Source: Neocallimastix lanati (nom. inval.)
Taxonomy: Eukaryota > Neocallimastigomycota > Neocallimastigomycetes > Neocallimastigales > Neocallimastigaceae
Direction: 5' to 3'
DNA length: 64,000 bases
Assembly: GCA_016946835.1 (NCBI GenBank)
Contig: JACVTC010000002.1
Coordinates: 3,165,001-3,229,000 of the forward strand
The position numbers were made by a program, and so were the translations under genes. The first letter of the stretch is position 1. Each line of letters begins with the position of its first letter. This document shows positions 51,425-64,000 of this stretch, piece by piece. The notes beneath the pieces are model-generated. The model saw only the letters and a list, made by a program, of their open reading frames with translations, was not told the DNA's origin and did not search any database.

Positions 51425-51856
51425 GTAATTTAATATATTTACCAGAGAATTACTATTATTTGGGTACATAATTTCATATGATTTCATGTATCCATTTATA
51501 TATATATATATTATTTATGATGTAGATATATTCTACTAAATTGTAATATTTCTGACGTTTATGCATTTGTTAAGGGAGCTAATACTAATGTTTATGGTTT
51601 AGGGTATACTGGCTTCGCCTCAAAGGGAAGTTAGGAACAAGAGAAGCACTCCGAGAAAAAGTACTAGAAAAATTCTCAACAAATAATAAGCATGTCAGAA
51701 TGCCAATGCTGAACACTCAGTAAGGCTTTCCAGAAGGGAAAACATCTGCCTATATGGAAGTGTGGACTATCTCAATACTCAATATTCATACTGCCCCTGA
51801 GGGGGGGAGGGCTGAAACCAAGACCGGAAATAGAATAAAAAAAAAAAAAAAAACAT
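51425..51856 (+). mobile_element. poly(A)-tailed higher-GC fragment (possible LINE or SINE end)
   Basis: From about 51545 the DNA becomes much less AT-rich. A short open stretch ends SDVYAFVKGANTNVYGLGYT then GFASKGS and a stop at 51633. About 200 bp of non-coding sequence follows, including a run of seven G (51803-51809), and ends AATAGAAT followed by 16 A (51839-51854). The abrupt A tail suggests retrotransposition. The 11-bp match TAACACAAAAT at 51414-51424 and 51857-51867 could be its target-site duplication, but two extra bases (CA) separate the tail from it and such matches are easier to get by chance in AT-rich DNA. It is unlike LINEs A to D. Confidence 0.45.
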
Positions 51857-51867
51857 AACACAAAATA

Positions 51868-52334
51868 AATTTTATTACATTAAAAAAGTATTTATTATTA
51901 TTACTTTAAATTTTTTTTTTTTTTATAATTTTTTTAACTGAACTAATTAAATAATATTTAATTAATATTAATATATTAATTATATAAATATATTTAAAAC
52001 GAGATCTTAATTTTAAAAATCCATTTAAAACTTAAAATTAAATTTTAGGATATTCAAGACCTGAGTTTGAATAATTTTCTTAGTTCAGTATATTTATCAT
52101 AATTTGTGCTTTTAATTCATTGACGTTTACCATTATATAACCAATAAAATTCAATTACATCTTTTATATTTCTTAATATTTTCATCAAAAATAAATTATT
52201 ATCTATTATCTATTACTTAATAATAATTATAAAAAAATAAAAAAAAAAAAAAAAAAGGAAAAAATCATATTTTTATTATAATTGTTTTTGGTTTTTGCTT
52301 AATTAATTAATTAATTAATTAATTATTTATTATT

Positions 52335-52365
<31 letters not shown>

Positions 52366-52619
52366 CCGACTCAATTATTGTGAACTTTTCATTTTATTTA
52401 TTTATTAATTTATAATTACATGAATATTATTTTTTTTTAAAAAAAAAAAAAATAATAATAAAATCACAAAACTAATAAAAAAATAAATAATATTCGTCCA
52501 ATTAGAACATAATAATATTTTTAAATAGTAATGGGTAATGTGAAATAAAAAGAAATATTCAAAAATAAAATGTATAAATAAATTCGGAAAAAAAAAGTTC
52601 ATAGACAACTAAGCCTCAC
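51868..52619. other. AT-rich spacer
   Basis: No gene. It contains TTAA runs near 52298-52325 and poly-T at 52340-52364. Confidence 0.6.
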
Positions 52620-52929
52620 CTCCAGATTATAAAATTTCTATTTTAAAAGGAATTCTTATTCTGAATTAGGAGTTTGAATTGACAAATCTGAAAGAAATTA
52701 TTATCTTCTCCTTAAGAGGCATTGGGCCCTGCTAGCTTATATTACCGCATTTTAAGTGTTGACACACCTGGTTAGTTTGCGCTTATACTATCGGAATAGC
52801 GACCCTTGTCGAGTACTAGCCCTAGACATAAATAATAAATTCTGTAAAAAGAGAGCTGCAGATCACACCAAAAATGGCGTTTTTAAAATAATCACCAAAA
52901 ATGATTTTGTTCTTAAACAAAACATCTCA
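52620..52929 (-). pseudogene. higher-complexity DNA, possible 3' tail of LINE relic E
   Basis: This patch is less AT-rich than its surroundings (GGGCCCTGCTAGC, CGGAATAGCGACCC). On the minus strand, directly after the recognisable relic, frames read DVLFKNKIIFGDYFKNAIFG, which could align with the LINE B C-terminal tail (ELLFKGSSESPVPKIVGLAE). The match is weak. No poly(A) end is visible. Confidence 0.3.
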
Positions 52930-54354
52930 TTCCTTTTTATAATTTAAATCAATAATATCTGCAACTCTTTCACCAAGAAGGAAGTTATATAATTGCCACC
53001 ATGTCACATATATATTTACACACTCATTATTCGGAAAATTACTAATATTAACACAATTATCACCAATTGATTTATTCATTTCATTATTAGTAATGATATT
53101 TCTATTTTCACTATCACTAATTATTAATATTCCTATTTTCACTTTTCACTATCAATACTATTATTATTATTAGCAATATTATTACTATTGTTATTATTAT
53201 GTTATTATTATTATTAATACTATATATTTCGATACTACTATCAAAATCTGTACTTGATTCTACATTATTTATATCTATGATAATAGTGTTTACATTCGTT
53301 TACATTACTATTTGATATTGGACAATATTTTGAAATTATAAAAAATTTTTTCATAAAGAATTCCAATATCCTTAAAACCTTAAAAATATTTCATTCCAAA
53401 ATTCTCAGATAAGATAACATTTAGAAAACCAATGTTCCAATCGAGGATTTACTATTTTTTCTATAATAAAATGAACATCGTTCTAGACAGTCGTCTTCAA
53501 TCATATATTGGCGGCTTTGCCAACACGAGCATCGAATTTATATTCATACTTGACACGAAGTACCCATCGAAAGATCGAAAGACCAATGCTAAATTCAGGA
53601 TACGCTTTTTTAAGGTCCAAAAAAAAAAAAAAAAAAAAAAAACAAGATAAGTATCCTTATTTTCAAATTTTCGTCTCTGACATATAATTCTTAATGAAAG
53701 TGTAAAAGACTTATACATTCTTCTCGATTTACGAAATCCATACTATTTCAGGTCTTATAAATCCTTTATCAATTTCCATATTTAGAGATTCTATTAGCTA
53801 TGATTTTTACTATAATTTTTAATCCATTATTGATAAGAGAGATACCACAATAGTCATTACAATTTGATGGATCTCTCTTTTTATGAATTGAAATTATTGA
53901 TACGTTATTCCATGATTTTTGGAAAATCACCATTCCAAACACGATTGATTAAGGCTTTGAGACATTTAAAGCTAGATGAAAAAAAAAAAAAAAAAATATT
54001 ATTATTTTCATTTGATTCTTCTGAATTATTTTTACCAGATATCAAAAGCTTTGAAGAATTCTATTGGAATATCATCAGGACCATAAGCTTTATAAAAATT
54101 GAGGGTAGATGAAAATTGCTAATCGCTAATTTCTTCATCGCTAATACCTTAGAAGTAAATATCCCCATTCTTGTTGTCTTGGACTTCCTTAATTCCTTAG
54201 TACATCAGAATCTTTCCAATAATATTTAGAAAGACAATTCCTTGCAGAATCCGACCCTAAGAATTTATAATGAGAATGCAAAATTTTTAATTTTTCATCT
54301 GTAGGATAAAACAAGTTCATTGTTATTGTTTTTAATAGGATGAGAGGGAGAGAC

Positions 54355-54365
54355 CGTGAAAGATT
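54355..54365. repeat. target-site duplication of LINE D (left copy)
   Basis: CGTGAAAGATT, repeated exactly at 54717-54727. Confidence 0.87.
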
Positions 54366-54716
54366 TTTTTTTTTAGACTATGAAAAAACCTTATTTAATT
54401 AATAATAATAATAATAATAAAATTACATGATTTAAATGAAAAATAACAATAAAATACATGAAATAAAAATATTATATATTATAAATTTATAAAAGTGGGT
54501 TAGAAGCAATAGTTTCTAACTTTTCCCATTCATCGATGATAATAGCACGTCCATTATTGCGAGTAATAATTTCAGTATTAGTGTTATCAATCGAATCTGT
54601 ATCAGATCTTTCACAGAGAGGTGAAAATCTATGCCTTATCATTGAGACGTCGATGCTCTTAACAACAGTAGATTCAATAGATTCAATGGAATACCATTTC
54701 ATCATCAATCTAAAAT
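54366..54716 (-). mobile_element. LINE copy D, 3'-end fragment inserted into LINE relic E
   Basis: This 351-bp minus-strand fragment is closely related to the last 350 bp of LINE copy C. It has a poly(A) end (T run from 54366), the AATAA/TTA-repeat 3' UTR, and an intact C-terminal coding tail (minus 54708-54487, MMKWYSIESIESTV..EEWEKLETIASNPLL-type). It is flanked by an 11-bp duplication (54355-54365 and 54717-54727). The severe 5' truncation is typical of target-primed reverse transcription. It splits the pre-RT region of relic E. Confidence 0.92.
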
Positions 54717-54727
54717 CGTGAAAGATT
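54717..54727. repeat. target-site duplication of LINE D (right copy)
   Basis: CGTGAAAGATT, identical to 54355-54365. Confidence 0.87.
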
Positions 54728-55050
54728 GATTATTTTATTTTTTTTATATTATAAACTTTTTTACCCATTTCCATGCTTTCCTACTATCCTTTTTAAGAAC
54801 TAACGAGCATCCAATTTTAATTCAATATAAATATTCTTTTTTCCTAAATTCATTATATTTTTTATGAATTGATTCATATAGTCTATTATACGAGTCAACA
54901 ATTTTAGTAAATTCATTGGAATCACTTGTAGATGTATAACCCTTAATTTGTTTTTATTTTATATGTTTTACCTTTGAAGACAATAAATTTTGCAGGACAT
55001 TCTAAACATTACTTTTCTGATTTCTGTTGAAGATTCCATATCATTAAGGT

Positions 55051-56386
<1,336 letters not shown>

Positions 56387-59300
56387 CTAACTTATTTGTG
56401 AAGGTTTAGGAGTATTCAGAGGTGCAATATTGGGAGTAGAAAGAGAATTTGATGTTTTGATATTATTTTCATAGGTCCTTGGAGAATTAGAATAATTCAT
56501 TACTTGATTTTCATTATAACTATTATTAGTATTAGTATTATTAACATTATTACTATTTGGATTGTCATTTGAAGGACTATTTTGTCTTGAATTAACTTGA
56601 TTTACAATATTTGGGTTATTATTGTTATTATTATCATTATTATTAGATGGATTATTATTGTATGTGATAGAAATGTGTGAATTTATTTTTGTTGGTTCAG
56701 ATGATCTTTGATTTTGACTAATATTAAAATAATTTCCTTGGGACTTATAAGTACCTCCATTATTCTTATTCTCACCCATTACAGAATAGTAATTTGTAGG
56801 AGGATTACCATTATTCATATTATTGTTACTTTCTTTATTCATTCTCATATTATTTATATTATTATTTCTTTCATTGTTCATACCCATATTATTCATATTA
56901 TTATTTCCTTCATTATTCATACCCATGTTACTCATATTATTATTTCTTTCATTCTTCATACCTATATGATTCATATTCATATTATTTATATTATTACTAT
57001 TATTTATGCTATTCATAGTACTCATACTATTCATACTACTAATACTTGCTGAACTACTTCTTCTTGAGTTTGGATAAGTATCATTATATCCTTTAGTTGA
57101 TATGTTTTGATTAGGATTAGGATTACTAACATTATTATTGTTAATATTGTTGCCATTTGTATTATTATTCATAAATGCAGAATTAGGTATACGATTATTA
57201 CCATTGTAATTATTACTATTATGATAATTACCATTATTATTATTGTTATTGTTGTTGTTGAAATGATTATTCATATTCATATTATTATTATTATCATTAT
57301 TGTTATTATTATAATATGAATATTTTGCAATTTGATTTACACTCTGATTTATATTATTATTTTGATAAGATTCTCTTTGGTATTGATTTTGATTGTTACT
57401 ATTACCAATACCATTATTATTACCATTATAACTATTATAACTATTATTATTATTATTGTTGTTGTTGTTGTTGTTGTTTTGTATGTTATTATTATTTATT
57501 TGGATTCTGGTATAATTATTATTGCTATTATTATTGATGGTATTGGCATTATTATTGATGTTATTACTATTGCCATTATTATACATAGTAAAATTGTTAT
57601 TGTTATTATTATTATTATTATAATTCATATTATAACTGTTATCCTTTATTTCTTTATTTCCTAAAGGAGATAATCTATAAGAATTAAAAGAATTATTATT
57701 CATATCAATATGATTATTACTATCCTTTGGTTTATTCATCAATTTGTCATTATACTGATTAGGTGTATTGAGCATGTCATTCATGTTTAATCCTGATCTT
57801 TTATCATCTAACTTTTCATTAGAATTCATAGTCTTTTTAATATCCTTTTTATCATTCATAAAATTATTTGGTGATACATTAGAAATATCCTTATTCTTAT
57901 TAATTCTTCTATGACGATGTCTTACAAATTCTCCATTAATAAAACTTTCTAAATAATCTTCGTGAATGGTCCAGAAACAACTTTTTGAATGAGTAGATAC
58001 TGAATCTGGAGAATGTGGTAATTTTACAAAACATTTTTGTAATGATAAATTATGTCTAATAGAGTTTTGCCAACGTTGATCTGCTCTATCAAAAGATGGA
58101 TAATGATCAACAATCCAATCGCAAATAGTACTTAATTGAGCTTTATGATTTGGACTTGACATCTAAAAAATATATATATATATATATAATAAAAATTAAT
58201 ATTTATTATATATTTTGATATATTAATAAAATATAAATTAAAAAAAAAAAGTATGTAAAATTATATGATGATAAAAAATGTATAAAATGTAATATTTAAA
58301 TTTAACTATTAATTTATATATATGTACATATATATAATACTATATATATAATTAAAATATTATATATTTTTATCCTATACTTATAGGTTATTATATATAT
58401 ATTTTTATATAGTATCATTTTATTTTATTTATCTATTTTTAACTAAAATAAAGTTAAAAAGAAAAGAAAATAATATTATAATAATAATGAATAAATTTAA
58501 AAACATACAATAGCTTGACCAATAAGTGAAGCATAAGTAGGTCTATTCTTTCTATGAGGAGAACTCATGGAATTAATATCATATGGTTTAGAATTTGCAC
58601 TTACATACTTTGAAATAGTTGGAGTAAAAGTATTTGCACCCCTATGTTGTTTTGGACCTGAAGTTGCTTGATTATTATAATTTCCATCATTATTGTTATT
58701 GAATTGAGGTGAAGAAGTTGAAGAAAATGTCTTTGGAGATGGTATTTGATTATTACTATTATTGAAAGAATTATTATTAGAATGTACTGGTGTATTATGA
58801 ATAGAACTTGGAGGAGTATTCATACTAAGAAACTTGTTCTTTTTTAAAGAATAATTATTCATATTATTATTCCTAGGATTATTATTGTTGTTATTAGTAT
58901 TAGTATTATTATAATCATTATAATTATAATAATTTGGGGATATATTTTGGTATTGATAATCTCTATTATTTGGAGTAGACATAGTACTGCTTATACTTTT
59001 ATTATCATTATAATTATATAATGGTGAAGAATATTGTGGACGGGGCATATTATTCCTTATTTCGTTCGTACGATTATTATTATTATTATTATCATTATTA
59101 TTATTTTGATAAGGTGATAAATTTAGCATGTTATTATTACCATTTTGGTATGGTGATAAATTCGACATATTATTATTATTTCCCATGCCATTCTGAGTTA
59201 AAGAATTCGAGTCGTTTGAAAAACTCATTGAATTATTATTATTATTATTATTATTATTATAATTGTATTCTTGAATTGCTTTAACTGGAGGTATGGAATT

Positions 59301-60226
59301 ATTATTTTGATAATTGTATTCTTGTTTAATTTTAGAAGGCATCATAGAATTATTATTCACTATACTATCATTATTAGTCATATCTTGTTGATTATAGGGC
59401 ATATTATCAACATTATTTTGATTCATATTTGAATTATTATTATTATTATTATTGTAATAATGTATATTGCTTATTTTTAATGAATCGTTATTATTTGTAT
59501 TATTATTATTACTATTATGAGAATAAAGTCTATTAGTATTTTGACATTTATTATCAGAAGAAATTACAGCTGAAATTTTATTATTGCTTTTAATATCAAT
59601 ATTAGGTGAATTTAGCTTCGCTGATATAGTATTCTTTTCGTTCGTATTATTTTCATTTAACTTTTTCTCAGTAGATAAAGGAAGACAAGCATTAGATATA
59701 GTTGCTAAAGCAATCAATGGATTATCTTGTTTAAACTTTGAAAATAAAATAGAATTTTATAAAAAAAAAAATAGAATTATTATTTTTATTATTTTATATA
59801 TAATGTTATTTATATTATAAAAAATTTTAATTTCTAAAATAAGAAAATGATATTCTTTTTTAAAAGTTATTTAATATTCTTTCAAATACTACTATTTCCT
59901 TTATTATATTAATTTTATTATTTCTTCTTTAATATAATTTACTACTATTATTTTTAACTTTTTAAAAAAAAATTACATAAAAATTATTTTAACCTTTTTT
60001 TTTAAAAAAAAAAATACATAATAATTAAATAAATTTTATTATGTTTTAAAAAAATTTTTTAATTTTAAAAATTAAAAATTTACAATATATTATGTAATTA
60101 AACGTATACGTTTAAATTTAATTAGAAATAAACTTTTTTATAAAAAATTTAAATTTTTACCTCTTCATCATGAAATTTTGACCAATCAACATCCACATTG
60201 ATGTTATTTGTTACACAGAAAGTCAT
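56387..60226 (-). CDS. forkhead (winged-helix) transcription factor, Asn-rich
   Basis: Minus-strand exons 60161-60226, 58509-59735 and 56387-58162 encode 1022 residues. Donors are GTAAAA and GTATGT; acceptors are AAG (59736-59737) and TAG. All joins are phase 0. Exon 1 is 22 codons (MTFCVTNNINVDVDW..) and was found by reading upstream of the second exon's open frame; its splice is the least certain. The DNA-binding domain (about residues 418-520) is split by the second intron: RPTYASLIGQAI joins to MSSPNHKAQLSTICDWIVDH. It contains the recognition-helix motif WQNSIRHNLSL (462-472), CFVKLP and SCFWTI. The rest is low-complexity Asn/Ser/Met. It includes a 13-residue-type repeat near 56820-56960 (NNMGMNNE/NNMRMNKE units) and poly-Asn runs coded by AAT/AAC. 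Family members bind DNA in the nucleus and control the cell cycle or development; targets are unknown. Confidence 0.93.
56800..56990 (-). repeat. in-frame Met/Asn repeat inside forkhead gene
   Basis: About 4 units of 39 bp encode variants of NNMGMNNERNNNM in the C-terminal half of the protein. Antisense frames over it look like Ile/His-rich ORFs but are shadows. Confidence 0.75.
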
Positions 60227-61734
60227 TTTGAACTATAATTTTACTTTTAAAATAAAATGTAATGGTTAGATAAAGACATAAAAGGAAATTATTAAAATTA
60301 AATTATAATTTAAAATTAATTGAAAATGCTTTTTTTTTTTTTTTTTTTTTTTTACTTCTACTCTTATTTCAATATATATTAATTTTTATATTAAAAAATT
60401 CGATTATGTAAAAAAAAAGTTTACCTAGTATTTTTATTTTATTAATATTAAAAATCAAGGTATAACTTTTTTAATACTAGCTATTATTTTTATTTTATTA
60501 TTTAATATTAGTATAAATTCTATTGTTTCTAATTATATAATCAATCAACTACTTTAATAATTTTTCCTTTTTTATCTTAAAATGTTTTATCTTGTTTTTT
60601 TGATTTTTATTTTTATTATTTAACATTAATTATTATTTTTTTTATTTATTATTTATATTTACATTAATCTAAAAACTATTTTATTCAAATTAGCATTACT
60701 ACTTATTAATTTTTTAAGGAATATTAATTATTTTATTATGAAAAAAACTGATGTTGGAATATATTTAAAATATATACTATTTATATTAATAATATACATT
60801 TTACATTAATTTTATTTATTATTATTTATTATTATTTATATTAATAAATTATTTACCTTTTTATTCTTATTCTTAAATTGTTTTTTTTTTAATATTTCTA
60901 TTTCTATTTTTAAATTAAATTTAAAAATTTTTAATTAAATTTTTTTTTATATAATTGTTTTATTAATATGTTGTAAATATATTGTAAATATTCACTAGTC
61001 AAATTAAATATTTAATAATAAACTTTATGCCTATATATAAATAATTTATTGTACTATTTAAAATGTTTATTATTATTGTTTGTTTATATCAGTTTAATTA
61101 CTATTGTATAACTTTTTTTTGGATTATTTTGGTATTTTAAATACTTTGATGTATTAAATTGATAATTTATTAAAGTATATTATATATGTATAATTTATAT
61201 ATAAAATAAATTTAATTATGTAATATTTAAAATACTAACATATTTTGAATATAAACATAATATATAGATATTCAATTATGTCATGAAATTAATTACTATT
61301 CAAAGAATAATTAAGCAATACACTTATTACTATATATTATAAATAATATTGATTAATGATAATAGATTATTAAATAATGAATTGTTTATAATTTATATTA
61401 TGTTGGCTATTATTACTAGTAGTGTCATCTTTTTTTTTATTTAAATTTTATAAAAAACGAATAGGAAATTATTTTTTGAATAGGTATTATTTATAAATTA
61501 TTATTATTTTAATATTATTATTAATCATTTTATTATTAAAATTTAATAGTAAATATTGGTGATTATTCTATTATTATACTACTATATTCTATTTTAAGAA
61601 ATTTTTATTATATGAATAATATGGCTTTTATTTAAATAATATAAAACTTTTTTTTAATCATTTATATACTACTTATATATCACATATTTTTTTTCTTAAA
61701 ATATTATTATTTCAATTTATAAGTTACAAATCTA

Positions 61735-61768
<34 letters not shown>

Positions 61769-63827
61769 ATATTTTTATGACCATTTTCTATATTACATTT
61801 AACTAATCTCTAATTTCTTTTATTAAATTGAAAAGTATTAGATTTAAATATAAAAAATGAAAATGAAATAGGTTACCTTTAAAAAAAATATATGTAGAAT
61901 TTAACTTTAAATGATTTTTTATATATATTTAAAATACTCATGTACTATTAAGATTCTTCAAAGAAAATTATTTTTCTTTTTCGTATATCTTGAATATTTT
62001 TTTAATACTATTATATTTTTAAATAAAATTAAAAATATTAAATATTAGTACTTCAGTTATATGATTCAATATTTTTTATGATAATACTATATATTATTAA
62101 ATGAATTTCAATTATTATAATAAAGATAAATAATTTTTATATTTTTTTATTAAGTTTATTTAATTTATTTATTTTTGCTTTATATATATCTATAAATTAT
62201 ATTTATTCATTACTATTTTTTTTTTATTTTAAATATTTTTATATATTAAAGGTGTTATGTTTGGCTTAGAAATAATGTATTATTTTTTTATGTTTTTTTT
62301 TTTTTCAATTTCTTTTAAATGTTTTTATATTTATTTTCAATTATTATAAATATCAAATTTTTATTTTGTGAATTATTTGTTAAAAGAAAAATATAATCTT
62401 ATTAACTTTTTTTTTTTTCTGAAAAACAAAATTAAGAATATATAAATAAATTGTTATATTATGATACATATATATTTTAAAAATATAAATAAAGCAACAT
62501 TAATAATATTTACTTTTTTTCTTATTTTTCTTTTTATTAATTGAAAAATTATATTTTTATTTTCTTTTATTTTAATTTTTAATGATTAATTGTATCCCCT
62601 TTTTTTATATAATATTATTCATACAACTTTTTTCAATTATAAACAAAATATTTAATATATTTAATTTATTAATTTCAAAAAATTGTTACCAGTAATATTT
62701 TAAAAGAAATTTATTTTTCTTTTTACAATAAAAAAAAAAAGGAAATTATTAATCAAAAAATGTAAAATGTAGATACTTTTTTTTAAATTAGTGTACTTTT
62801 TAAAAAAAGAAAAAAAAATAAAAAATAAAAATAAAATAAAATAAAATAAAATAAAATGGTTCTTTAATACAAAAATTAAAAATTAAAAAAAAAAATAAAA
62901 AATAAAAAATAAATTTCTCTAATCTAAATCTTTTGAAGAAAAAAAAAAATTTAATGCAACTATGGTATAAATTAATTAAAAAAATTTTTTTCTTTTATTA
63001 ATATAATTTTGATTTATTAATATTTATTAATATCAAACTATAAATATTATTAAATTTATTTCTTTTAATAAAAATAAATAAATAAAAATTTCATCATTTC
63101 TTAATTATTTTTATTGTAATTATTATTAATTAATATTATTAACTAATTATTTAATAATTATATTATTATTATTATTATTATATTGAAATACAGATTTAAA
63201 TAAATTTTAATAATCAATATTATTTACACATTAATTATTAATTATAAAAATGTTTTTATAAATTATTATTATTATTACTTACATTATTAAATATTTTAAT
63301 AGGCTATAAATAATAATAATAAAATCTTTTTTAGTTATTATTAGACAATAAAATGTAAACTTTTTTTTTTTTTTGATATATTTATTGTTGATGATTAATT
63401 AATAATACATTGAAATTTAATTTATCATAAAATATAAATATTATTGATTTTATTTTATTTTATTTTTTTTTTTTTTTTAATTATCAATTATTTTATTTAC
63501 TATTTATAATATTATATTTATTATTTATTATTAAATAATATTGTTTAAAATTAGCATTTCTTTTCAATTAAATAATTTTTTTAATTTCTTTATAATAAAT
63601 TAAGTAATAAATATTCATTTATAATTTTAATAGAGATCGAAATTTAATAATTACTAATTATTATTTGATATATTTCAATTTTATATTTATTACTTATTTT
63701 TTATTATTTACTTTTTATTATTTATTATTTATTTATCTATTTGCTACTTTATTTCTATCTTAACAAAAAAATCCTTTCGCCCAAGTTATACAAATATAAA
63801 ACAAAAATTAAAAAATATAAATATATT

Positions 63828-63862
<35 letters not shown>

Positions 63863-64000
63863 AAAAAAGACCTTTTTTCATTTTCCTGTATAATATTAAT
63901 TTATTCTTTTTATTCTTAAAAATAAAAAATAAAAATATTATTATTAAATATGTTTAAATATGATGTTTTATTTATTACATTATATTACAGATAAAATTCT
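60227..64000. other. AT-rich region upstream of forkhead gene
   Basis: This holds the 5' flank and presumably the promoter of the minus-strand forkhead gene. No further gene is visible up to the window end. There are long homopolymers (27 T near 61739-61767, about 28 A near 63831-63860) and TTA-type repeats. Confidence 0.7.

Larger units (their letters stand above)
52930..55050 (-). mobile_element. LINE relic E, old and heavily broken, interrupted by LINE D
   Basis: Reading the minus strand from 55050 downward: a pre-RT linker (YNRLYESIHKKYNEFRKKEY..SRKAWKWVKKFI), then LINE D (54366-54716), then KAYGPDDIPIEFFKAF. The RT fingers follow (ISIHKKRDPSNC..YCGISLINNGLKIIVKIIANRI), then ICQRRKFENKDTYLVF with DLKKAY of motif A. 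After motif A the sequence passes directly to PEFSIGLSIFRW..YKFD, which matches LINE B YPQFNLGFSWII..YKYN. RT motifs B to D, thumb and linker are therefore deleted. A zinc-knuckle remnant (EDDCLERCSF..EHWFSKC-like in a shifted frame) and LYNFLLGE end the recognisable part. Multiple stops, frameshifts and an A-run insertion mark it as old. A further tail may reach 52620. Confidence 0.82.

Noticed and set aside
56708-57664. Plus-strand Ile/His/Thr-rich frames opposite the forkhead gene
   Set aside because: They are antisense shadows of AAT/AAC-rich codons for Asn.

Overview
The window looks like nuclear DNA of a fungus from the Neocallimastigomycota, the anaerobic gut fungi. Intergenic DNA is almost pure A+T, with long homopolymers and TTA/TAA microsatellites. 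Coding islands are clearly richer in G+C and carry short AT-rich GT-AG introns. The protein set fits: a fungal LysM protein, a GH13 glycogen branching enzyme, a fungal sugar porter, a CotH-family surface protein and an Asn-rich forkhead factor. Dictyostelium and Plasmodium were considered, but the fungal-type LysM and CotH proteins argue against them. The genus cannot be fixed without a database search.

Layout. 1-12498 has no convincing gene. 12499-13396 (+) is a three-exon secreted protein with one clear and one degenerate LysM domain. 13397-26878 is a gene desert with repeats and one old degraded patch (15.0-15.6 kb). 26879-29281 (+) is a two-exon glycogen branching enzyme. 30.7-34.7 kb is a nested pair of LINE retrotransposons. 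34.7-39.2 kb is another desert with a 33-bp minisatellite and a large hairpin (foldback) element. 39244-40770 (+) is a sugar transporter, followed at 42.58-43.19 kb by a decayed partial copy of the same gene. 46193-48519 (+) is a three-exon CotH-domain protein with a signal peptide and a GPI-anchor-like tail. 49.2-50.8 kb is another LINE copy. 51.1-55.1 kb is a graveyard: a poly(A)-tailed higher-GC fragment, an old minus-strand LINE relic and a young LINE fragment inserted into that relic. 56387-60226 (-) is a three-exon forkhead transcription factor with poly-Asn tracts. The rest, to 64000, is AT-rich with no gene seen.

The host genes are not an operon and their order suggests no shared pathway. 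Individually they fit a plant-degrading, sugar-importing, glycogen-storing fungus. The most informative part of the window is its retrotransposon record. Three LINE insertions have readable target-site duplications (14, 12 and 11 bp) and poly(A) tails, and two of them landed in older LINE sequence. Two copies share the same frameshifts, so at least one subfamily was probably spread by enzymes supplied in trans. The same LINE 3' UTR carries a TTA microsatellite of very different length in different copies, a possible source of the TTA repeats scattered through the window.
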